DNA of 7,527 bases from Lentisphaerota bacterium (GTDB lineage Bacteria; Verrucomicrobiota; Kiritimatiellia; JAAZAB01): assembly GCA_016182435.1 (NCBI GenBank), contig JACPGN010000109.1:1-7527 (forward strand), read 5' to 3'. Made by a program: the position numbers and the translations under genes. Below the pieces are notes generated by a model that worked only from the letters and a program-made list of their open reading frames with translations, was not told where the DNA came from and searched no databases. Of this stretch, positions 1 to 5,050 are shown piece by piece (within the stretch, counting starts at the first letter, position 1; every line of letters begins with the position of its first letter).

Positions 1-1
1 C

Positions 2-544
2 GACGTTATGTTGGCCACCCGCAACGGCATGAGCCTGCGCTTCAGCGAAACCGAGCTGCGCGACCAGGGCCGGGCCACCCGGGGCGTCCGCGGCATCCGG
101 CTGGAGAAAAACGACAAGCTGGAAAGCCTGGAAATCGTGGATCTCAAAGCCACTTTCTTTGTCTGCACCGAGCGCGGCTATGGCAAGCGGACGAGCTTTG
201 AGGAATACCGCGGCCAGCACCGCGGGGGAAAGGGCATTTACACGATCCGCGCTTCGGAGCGCAACGGCCTGGTAGTCGGCGCGCATGCCGTCATGGAGAA
301 TGACGCCCTCATGCTGATCACGGCCAAGGGCAAAATGATCCGCATGAAAGTGAGCGATATCCGCGTCATTAGCCGGGTCACCCAGGGAGTCCGGCTGATT
401 GCCCTGGATACGGGCGATCAACTGGTCTCGGCCACAACCGTGGAGCCGGAGAATGGCGAACCTGAAGTTACGCCGGCGCCGGAAAAATCCGGCGCTCAAC
501 CAACCGCCGCGCCCGGTCCCGCTCCCGCTTCAGGCAAGGGCTGA
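2..544 (+). CDS. gyrA: DNA gyrase subunit A, C-terminal fragment (5' end outside window)
   Basis: This is the 3' end of the gene for the A subunit of DNA gyrase, the cytoplasmic type II topoisomerase that introduces negative supercoils. The reading frame is already open at the window edge, so the ATG at position 8 is internal and not a start. Visible are the last blades of the C-terminal DNA-wrapping beta-pinwheel: NGMSLRFSE, then ATRGVRGIRL, then the GyrA-box-like QHRGGKGIYTI, then SRVTQGVRLIAL. These repeating strand-turn units with G-[IV]-[RYK] cores are typical of GyrA/ParC pinwheels. The QHRGGKG element and the regular blade spacing favour GyrA over ParC, though the N-terminal catalytic domain is not here to settle it. 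After the last blade is a tail of about 35 residues rich in Pro, Ala, Gly and Glu, probably disordered. The stop is TGA at 542-544. No obvious hairpin terminator follows directly. Confidence 0.93.
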   Translation, partial: DVMLATRNGMSLRFSETELRDQGRATRGVRGIRLEKNDKLESLEIVDLKATFFVCTERGYGKRTSFEEYRGQHRGGKGIYTIRASERNGLVVGAHAVMENDALMLITAKGKMIRMKVSDIRVISRVTQGVRLIALDTGDQLVSATTVEPENGEPEVTPAPEKSGAQPTAAPGPAPASGKG

Positions 545-840
545 GCATGACCAATGCGCCTTCTCGCCCACGACCTTGATGACTTCCCTGCCCGCCTGAG
601 CGCTATTGTCCACATCGCTTTTGACACATCAACCCCGGTTGGGCATTCTATCCCGCGAAACACGCAGGGGCAGGCCTGTATTGCAATCGCTCCCGGCCTT
701 TGCCAGCCGATGTTGATGGCACGGAGGGAAGCCGTGGACCTTACCGATCCATGTGCGGCGGGGCCGCAGGACGAATTGATCTGTCTTCCAGGTCTTCCAG
801 GGTCATCTCCTGGAACGTCGCCGAGCGCGGGTTTTTTCGT
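545..840. other. convergent intergenic region without a convincing gene
   Basis: This stretch lies between the gyrA stop and the 3' end of the minus-strand gene ending at 841. Two plus-strand openings exist. One is an 11-codon frame at 547-579 starting 2 nt after the gyrA stop (MTNAPSRPRP). The other is a 111-codon frame at 554-889 that runs into the convergent gene. Neither shows a recognisable motif or a good ribosome binding site, and I do not call them genes. On the minus strand a 21-codon ATG frame lies about 40-110 nt past the 841 stop, also unsupported. I found no tRNA-like cloverleaf. A short 8-bp palindrome (CAGGCCTG) lies at 671-678. The only other local structure is the repeat and hairpin at 783-815. 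Confidence 0.55.
783..815. repeat. 9-bp tandem repeat leading into a 7-bp hairpin between convergent genes
   Basis: GTCTTCCAG occurs twice back to back at 783-791 and 792-800. The second copy forms the left arm of a perfect inverted repeat, TTCCAGG (795-801) and CCTGGAA (809-815), with a 7-nt loop. It sits between the gyrA end and the convergent gene ending at 841, where a transcription terminator would be expected. A T6 run lies at 832-837 on the plus strand, but 16 nt beyond the stem, so this is not a canonical intrinsic terminator. On the minus strand no T run follows the stem. Function is unproven. Confidence 0.4.
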
Positions 841-2337
841 TCACTCCCATTCCAACAACGCTGACATCAAGCCGTTGCGGCACGGATAACGCCACCATTC
901 GGGGGCGCTCTCCGCCGGCAGCTCGTTTAGCGCCGTCAATTCGCGAGCCAGCAACGCGGCGGCCTGGTCGCGATACCGTGCTTCGCCGGTCGCCCGGCGC
1001 AAGGCCAGCATGAGACGCACAAAGCCGGCGCCGGCATCGTAGGTCCACTGGCCGGTCGTGGTGCGCGCGCCTCGCAAGCCGGCCGCGGCTTCCATGATGT
1101 GCCCGGCCATCTGGCGCGCGCGCGACAGAATGTGCGCATCTCCGGTCAGTTCGGCGGCCCGCGCGATGTGGAATGGAATGAAGCTGCCCGAGCCGTAACT
1201 CCAGGGGCCGGCCGCATACAGCCCGTCGCCGGCGAAAACGGAAACGACCTCCAGGCGCGGATCGCGCCGGATGGCTTCCTCTTTTTGCGCCGCGGTGGGA
1301 AAGGCGTAATAGATGACGTCGCTCGCCACCTCTCCGGTGGTGACGCGCAACCACTGGGGAAAGTGACGTTGTTGCGCGTCATACCCGAAACGCGCCAAAC
1401 CGGCCGCGAGCCGTTGCCCCATCTGTTGGAGCTGCCGGCCCAGACCGGCCGCGGCGGCTTCCGTTCGTTGGCGGAGCAATTGGGCGGCTTCCAAATAGAC
1501 GAGGGCGGTCCATGAATCGTGGGCATTGCAAAAGGGACGCGGGGGCTGGCAGGTATCGTTTGGATCGTCGCTGCCGAACCAATGCGGGACAAGGCCCGTG
1601 TCCGGATGTTGGACGGCCCGCCATTTATCGGCCATGGCCTGCGCCCACGCGAGGCTTTGCTCCTGGCGCGTCTGGAGCCAATGGAAGACCCACCAATGAA
1701 TCAAAAAAGCGCCAGTTTGCGCAAACGCCACATGGCGGGAATTGAAATCCATGAACGGGCGGCGCCCCGCATCGTCCGTCCCATAGAAACAGAAGCGATT
1801 GTAATCCAGCGTTTCCGGCCGCGTCACCAACCCGTAATACGCCGCGCGAAACATGCGATCCATTTGCGGCGCGGCGTGATGCCAGAGCGTTTCCAGCGGC
1901 AGATTCCAGCCCGGCTTGAATTTCGGCATGGTGTAAGCGCCCGTGCCGGCGGGTCCCAGACGCACGACGTCGAATTGCGCCTCCTGCCCGAGATAGCCGA
2001 GTCCGGAACGCGGGTCGAACCCATACACGGCGAAGTCCGCCGCCATGGCGTCCACGCGTTGCCGCCAGCGTGGGTCGCCCGTTCGAGCCGACAGACGCTC
2101 CATCCAGGACCAAGCCTCCAAATCGAGACGGGTCGGGTTCAAGTCGAGCGGTTGTTCGGGGACGGGATAGAGCTCGTAATGGCCGCTGGCGCGCAGGGCA
2201 ACCGATGTCCAACTCGGTCCCGTGTGGGACGTCACGGTGAGAAACCGTGTGCCGGTGGGCGAGCCGGCCAGCGTGGCGCTCTGTTTCTCCCACAACAGAT
2301 CCGCCGCGCGGCGGGCGAAATCGAGATTGTCGTTCAT
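841..2337 (-). CDS. unassigned, probably all-helical (alpha/alpha toroid-like) protein, possible carbohydrate-active enzyme
   Basis: I do not recognise the family. The product is about 498 residues, lacks a signal peptide or membrane span and so is probably cytoplasmic. It is rich in Trp, Tyr, Phe and His in motifs scattered through predicted amphipathic helices (for example HTGPSW, KPGWNLPLETLWHH, FLIHWWVFHWL, LVPHWFGSDD, AHDSWTALVYLEAAQ, GPWSYGSGSF, TGQWTYDAGAGF, EWWRYPCRNG). Repeated helix pairs, each followed by an aromatic/acidic loop, resemble six-hairpin glycosidase, lyase or epimerase folds; that is an inference from texture, not a family match. The ATG at 2337 is preferred because GTGGGG lies just upstream; a GTG at 2346 would add three residues (M-W-G) but has no better ribosome site. 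It lies 105 nt downstream of the FHA gene on the same strand and may share its transcript. A nucleotide-sugar enzyme two genes upstream is compatible with a glycan role. The plus-strand frames opposite it look like GC-driven shadows. Confidence 0.8.
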   Translation of the reverse strand: MNDNLDFARRAADLLWEKQSATLAGSPTGTRFLTVTSHTGPSWTSVALRASGHYELYPVPEQPLDLNPTRLDLEAWSWMERLSARTGDPRWRQRVDAMAADFAVYGFDPRSGLGYLGQEAQFDVVRLGPAGTGAYTMPKFKPGWNLPLETLWHHAAPQMDRMFRAAYYGLVTRPETLDYNRFCFYGTDDAGRRPFMDFNSRHVAFAQTGAFLIHWWVFHWLQTRQEQSLAWAQAMADKWRAVQHPDTGLVPHWFGSDDPNDTCQPPRPFCNAHDSWTALVYLEAAQLLRQRTEAAAAGLGRQLQQMGQRLAAGLARFGYDAQQRHFPQWLRVTTGEVASDVIYYAFPTAAQKEEAIRRDPRLEVVSVFAGDGLYAAGPWSYGSGSFIPFHIARAAELTGDAHILSRARQMAGHIMEAAAGLRGARTTTGQWTYDAGAGFVRLMLALRRATGEARYRDQAAALLARELTALNELPAESAPEWWRYPCRNGLMSALLEWE

Positions 2338-2358
2338 GCCCCACACTATCGTTAGTTG

Positions 2359-2381
2359 GCGTTGAATTTTCGAGTCAACGC
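2359..2381. repeat. 7-bp inverted repeat in the gap between the FHA gene and the helical protein gene
   Basis: GCGTTGA (2359-2365) and TCAACGC (2375-2381) form a perfect 7-bp stem with a 9-nt loop. It lies in the 105-nt gap, about 20 nt upstream of the ATG at 2337. Neither strand has a T tract after it, so it is not an intrinsic terminator. It could be an operator or a leader hairpin for the gene at 841-2337, or chance. Confidence 0.35.
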
Positions 2382-2442
2382 TTTAGGCGGGCGAACACAC
2401 GGGCTAAGCGCGGTTAAGCGCAAGCGGGGAAGGAGCCGCCTA

Positions 2443-2844
2443 TCACGAACCACTGGTTTCTTTCTCGTCCCGGATGATTTCGCGCATGATCGTGTGATAG
2501 CCTTTGCCCTTGGCCATCTCGTCTTTAAGCTCCCGCATCACCGTGGCCGTGCCCTTGTGCGGACCGGCGGTCACGGTCAGGATGGTGTCGCCCACCTGGA
2601 TGCGGTCGCCGGGCTTGAGGCGGCCGACTTTAATCGCCTGGCCATTCACCAGCGTGCCGTTGCGCGAATTGAAATCGCGGATAAAATAGGCCTCGTCCCA
2701 GTAAGAAATTCCGCAGTGCAGGCGGGAAGCCAGTTTGTCGGGAATTTGCAGGTCGGCGTCCGCCCCGCGGCCAATGGTAATGGCCTTCTGGCTCAGCTTA
2801 AACTCCTTCTCTTTGCCATCCGCTAACACATAGCGCAGGATCAT
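2443..2844 (-). CDS. small FHA (forkhead-associated) domain protein
   Basis: A 133-residue cytoplasmic protein made almost entirely of one FHA domain, a beta-sandwich that binds phosphothreonine peptides. The signature residues are in place: GRG at 25-27 (G and R conserved), S40-R41-x-H43 in SRLHC, and N62-G63-T64 in NSRNGTLVNG, followed by the GDRIQVGDTILTV strands near 79-92. The C-terminal ~40 residues are charged and helical-looking, with no other domain. I chose the ATG at 2844 over an in-frame GTG at 2859 because a strong GGAGGAA ribosome site lies 6 nt before this ATG and would be inside the longer version. It starts 15 nt after the upstream decarboxylase gene, in the same reading frame, which implies cotranscription. 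No Ser/Thr kinase or phosphatase gene is in the window, so its phosphoprotein partner is unknown. The domain call is secure; the biological role is not. Confidence 0.9.
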   Translation of the reverse strand: MILRYVLADGKEKEFKLSQKAITIGRGADADLQIPDKLASRLHCGISYWDEAYFIRDFNSRNGTLVNGQAIKVGRLKPGDRIQVGDTILTVTAGPHKGTATVMRELKDEMAKGKGYHTIMREIIRDEKETSGS

Positions 2845-2850
2845 TGTTGC

Positions 2851-2857
2851 TTCCTCC
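2851..2857 (-). promoter_or_regulatory. strong ribosome binding site that fixes the FHA protein start
   Basis: Read on the minus strand, GGAGGAA lies 6 nt before the ATG at 2844 and directly after the TAA-GT of the upstream gene. It is the best Shine-Dalgarno match among the genes here and argues against the GTG at 2859. Confidence 0.75.
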
Positions 2858-2859
2858 AC

Positions 2860-3828
2860 TTAAGATTTCGGCAACATCTTAAAGTAATCAATTGTCTGCC
2901 GCAAGCCAACTTCTAAGGGCACCTCCGGCTCCCAGCGCAACAGGGAACGCGCCTGGCTAATATCCGGCTGGCGGGTTTTGGGATCATCCACCGGCAGAGG
3001 ATGAAATTCGATTCTGGCGGCGCTACCGGTCAGCTCCAGGATTTTGCGGGCGCATTCCATAATAGTCATCTCGCGAGGATTGCCGAGATTGATCGGCTCG
3101 TGCGCTGAGCTCAGCGCCAGGGCATAAATCCCGCGGATCAGGTCGGACACATAACAGAAACTGCGGGTCTGGCGGCCGTCGCCAAATACGGTAAGCGGCT
3201 GATTTAGCAGCGCCTGGCGGATAAAAGCCGGCACCGCGCGTCCGTCGTTTGGCCGCATGCGCGGTCCGTAGGTGTTGAAGATCCGCGCAATGCGGGTGCT
3301 GACAGCGTGAGTGCGGTGGTAGGCCATGGTTAAGGCCTCGGCAAAGCGCTTGGCCTCGTCATAAACGCCGCGTGGCCCGATAGGATTGACGTTGCCCCAA
3401 TACGATTCGCGCTGGGGATGCACCAGGGGATCGCCATAAATTTCCGAGGTCGAAGCCAGCAGGAATACGGCCTGTTTGGCTTTGGCTAACCCAAGGGCAT
3501 TGTGTGTGCCCAAGGCGCCAACCTTGAGCGTCTGGATGGGCAGTTTCAGGTAATCCACTGGACTGGCCGGCGAGGCAAAATGGAAAACGAAATGCACTGG
3601 CCCAACGATCTCAATATGCTTAGTCACATCATGCTGAATAAAGGTGAAGGCGGACTGCTTCCGCAGTTGGCTGATGTTGGCTAAGTTACCCGTAATGAGA
3701 TTATCCAGACAGATCACGCGCTGCCCCTGGCAGATGAGATAATCGCAGAGATGCGATCCCAGAAAGCCGGCCCCGCCGGTGACGACCGCCATATTTTGTT
3801 CTTTGACTGGCGCCATGCTCAGTTCCAT
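2860..3828 (-). CDS. uxs: UDP-glucuronate decarboxylase (UDP-xylose synthase), NAD-dependent SDR family
   Basis: Converts UDP-glucuronate to UDP-xylose plus CO2 using tightly bound NAD+, supplying xylose (or precursors) for surface glycans; cytoplasmic. The 322 residues match the usual length of bacterial soluble forms. Visible features are the Rossmann motif TGGAGFLG at about 17-24, the adenosine-ribose acidic site in CLDNLITGN (~40-48), FHFASPASP at ~82-90 typical of this family, STSEIYGDP with the catalytic Ser/Thr and Glu129, [13 protein letters not shown] with Tyr156 and Lys160 of the YxxxK pair, [26 protein letters not shown] and [10 protein letters not shown]. The SPASP and DDP-R-PDI segments separate it from UDP-glucose 4-epimerases and dTDP-glucose dehydratases. 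The annotated start ATG at 3828 follows the purM stop by 3 nt (TGA TAA ATG); no clear ribosome site precedes it. Alternative ATGs at 3816 and 3792 would still keep the Rossmann motif, so the exact start is uncertain; translational coupling to purM is likely. Confidence 0.93.
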   Translation of the reverse strand: MELSMAPVKEQNMAVVTGGAGFLGSHLCDYLICQGQRVICLDNLITGNLANISQLRKQSAFTFIQHDVTKHIEIVGPVHFVFHFASPASPVDYLKLPIQTLKVGALGTHNALGLAKAKQAVFLLASTSEIYGDPLVHPQRESYWGNVNPIGPRGVYDEAKRFAEALTMAYHRTHAVSTRIARIFNTYGPRMRPNDGRAVPAFIRQALLNQPLTVFGDGRQTRSFCYVSDLIRGIYALALSSAHEPINLGNPREMTIMECARKILELTGSAARIEFHPLPVDDPKTRQPDISQARSLLRWEPEVPLEVGLRQTIDYFKMLPKS

Positions 3829-3831
3829 TTA

Positions 3832-4866
3832 TCAGTTCAACATTCGCACGGTCCCGGAGCCTTTTTCAATCCGGCCGATCAGCGAGGGAGCTTCTCCGGC
3901 TGCGCGCAAGAGAGCCAAAGCCCTGACCTGCTCAGCGGCGCGCACAATAATCACCAGGCCAATGCCCATATTGAAGACCCGGTACATCTCGTCGCGCGGC
4001 ACGCTGGCGCGTTCCCGCAGAAAGCGGAAGAGCGGTGGCACCGGCCAGGCCAAGCGGTCAAAGACGGCATCCACCGCTTTCGGCAGAATACGGGGCACAT
4101 TGTCATAAAACCCGCCGCCGGTGATATGCGCCATGCCGCGGATTGTCACCCGGGTCATCAGCCGTTGAACGGCTTTCAGGTAGCTCTTGTGCACGGCCAG
4201 GAGCGCCGCGCCTACCCGCTGAGCGGTGCCCGGCAGAATATCGCTGATCTTGAGATGCTCCTGGTTAAAAATTATTTTGCGGGCCAGCGAAAACCCGTTG
4301 GTGTGTAACCCGGAGGATTTAAGACCAATCAGCGCATCGCCGGGCCTGACAGTCTCGCCTGTGATGATCGCCTTGGCGTTCGCCACGCCGACAATTGCGC
4401 CCACCAGATCATATTCGCCCTTGGGATAAAGCCCCGGCATTTCCGCGGTCTCCCCGCCCAAGAGCGCGCACTCATTGGCGCGGCATGCCCGGCATAAGCC
4501 CTTCATCACCGCCTTGAAGATGGCGCTCTCGAACTCCCCCGCGGCGAAATAGTCCAGGAAAAATAACGGCCGGGCGCCATGCACCAGAATGTCGTTGACG
4601 CAATGATTGACCAGGTCCTGGCCGACCGTATCGTGCCGGCCGGCCAGCATGGCCACCTTGAGCTTGGTGCCGACGCCATCCATACTGGCCACGAGCACCC
4701 GGTCCTTTCCCGGCGCGGCGAAGAACCCGCCGAAGCGACCAATTTCGCCGAGCACTCCGGGCACGCGGGTCGAATGCGCCAAGCTTTTGACTGCGCGGAG
4801 CGCCGCCATCTTGGCGTCAATATCCACGCCCGCGGCCGCATAAGCGGATATTCGCTCTTTCCTCAT
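3832..4866 (-). CDS. purM: phosphoribosylformylglycinamidine cyclo-ligase (AIR synthetase)
   Basis: Catalyses the ATP-dependent closure of formylglycinamidine ribonucleotide to 5-aminoimidazole ribonucleotide, the fifth step of de novo purine synthesis; cytoplasmic homodimer. The 344 residues are the normal full length. Visible family motifs are the N-terminal YAAAGVDIDA (9-18), the DGVGTKLKVA nucleotide-binding element (63-72), VNHCVNDILVHGARPLFFLD (88-107), GGETAEMPGLY (137-147), the glycine-rich SSGLHTNGFSLAR (184-196), MAHITGGGFYDNVPR (245-259) and FNMGIG (298-303). The start at ATG 4866 gives the expected N-terminus; upstream there is only a weak CAGG ribosome site. It is the first gene of the minus-strand cluster. 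Its TGA is followed immediately by an in-frame TAA and then the ATG of the decarboxylase. No other purine biosynthesis gene is in the window, so purM is separated here from its pathway partners. Confidence 0.97.
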   Translation of the reverse strand: MRKERISAYAAAGVDIDAKMAALRAVKSLAHSTRVPGVLGEIGRFGGFFAAPGKDRVLVASMDGVGTKLKVAMLAGRHDTVGQDLVNHCVNDILVHGARPLFFLDYFAAGEFESAIFKAVMKGLCRACRANECALLGGETAEMPGLYPKGEYDLVGAIVGVANAKAIITGETVRPGDALIGLKSSGLHTNGFSLARKIIFNQEHLKISDILPGTAQRVGAALLAVHKSYLKAVQRLMTRVTIRGMAHITGGGFYDNVPRILPKAVDAVFDRLAWPVPPLFRFLRERASVPRDEMYRVFNMGIGLVIIVRAAEQVRALALLRAAGEAPSLIGRIEKGSGTVRMLN

Positions 4867-4903
4867 TTAGACGTACCTGCGTATCTGAAAATATTCGCGT
4901 CGG

Positions 4904-4932
4904 ATGCTACCGCAAGGACCGGCCGAAGTAAA
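4904..4932 (-). promoter_or_regulatory. candidate sigma70-like promoter for the purM cluster
   Basis: On the minus strand, TTTACT (complement of 4927-4932) and TAGCAT (complement of 4904-4909) are separated by exactly 17 nt. Each matches 4 of 6 consensus bases. It would start transcription about 30 nt upstream of the purM ATG. The match is weak and other placements in this A/T-rich patch are possible. Confidence 0.3.
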
Positions 4933-4940
4933 GCCCAATG

Positions 4941-4962
4941 CCACGAAAATACCACGAAAATA
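4941..4962. repeat. perfect 11-bp tandem direct repeat upstream of the peptidase promoter
   Basis: CCACGAAAATA occurs twice with no gap at 4941-4951 and 4952-4962. The period is about one helical turn, and the repeat ends 4 bp before the -35 box at 4967. It could be a binding site for an activator or for the RNA polymerase alpha subunit (A-rich patches), or part of a dispersed genomic repeat. The repeat itself is certain; its role is inferred. Confidence 0.6.
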
Positions 4963-4966
4963 GCAG

Positions 4967-4994
4967 TGGACATTTCGGTAGCATAGTTTATAAT
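4967..4994 (+). promoter_or_regulatory. sigma70-like promoter for the M4 peptidase gene
   Basis: TGGACA at 4967-4972 (5 of 6 to TTGACA) and a perfect TATAAT at 4989-4994 are separated by 16 bp. Transcription would start near 5001, leaving an untranslated leader of about 50 nt before the ATG at 5051. No strong ribosome binding site is seen before that ATG (only AAGAAG). Directly upstream is the 11-bp tandem repeat. Confidence 0.6.
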
Positions 4995-5050
4995 GCATGT
5001 TGAAGAATTGAGCATAAATCCGCCTTGAGCCTGGCTACGCCAAGAAGCTT

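Larger units (their letters stand above)
4904..4984. repeat. widely spaced perfect 9-bp inverted repeat in the divergent promoter region
   Basis: ATGCTACCG at 4904-4912 and its exact reverse complement CGGTAGCAT at 4976-4984 face each other across 63 bp. The left arm covers the candidate purM -10 box; the right arm lies inside the -35/-10 spacer of the peptidase promoter. This placement would suit an operator pair acting on both genes. A 9-bp match can arise by chance in a region of this size (roughly a few per cent), so it is suggestive only. Confidence 0.4.

Noticed and set aside
545..660. Minus-strand translation GVDVSKAMWTIAL resembling the N-terminus of IS110-type transposases
   Set aside because: Only about a dozen residues resemble the family, the frame has no suitable start codon, and what follows is Arg-rich noise running into antisense gyrA; no repeat ends or further transposase sequence are present.
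815..840. Intrinsic terminator at the T6 run (832-837)
   Set aside because: The GC-rich sequence just before the T run can form only a stem of about 3 bp, and the good hairpin at 795-815 is 16 nt too far away.
554..889. 111-codon plus-strand frame after gyrA
   Set aside because: No recognisable motif or ribosome site, uneven composition, and it overlaps the 3' end of the convergent gene at 841 by 49 bp.
1519..2355. 278-codon plus-strand frame opposite the helical-protein gene
   Set aside because: Arg-rich, low-complexity translation typical of the antisense of a GC-rich gene; the minus-strand frame has a far more protein-like sequence with coherent aromatic/helical motifs.
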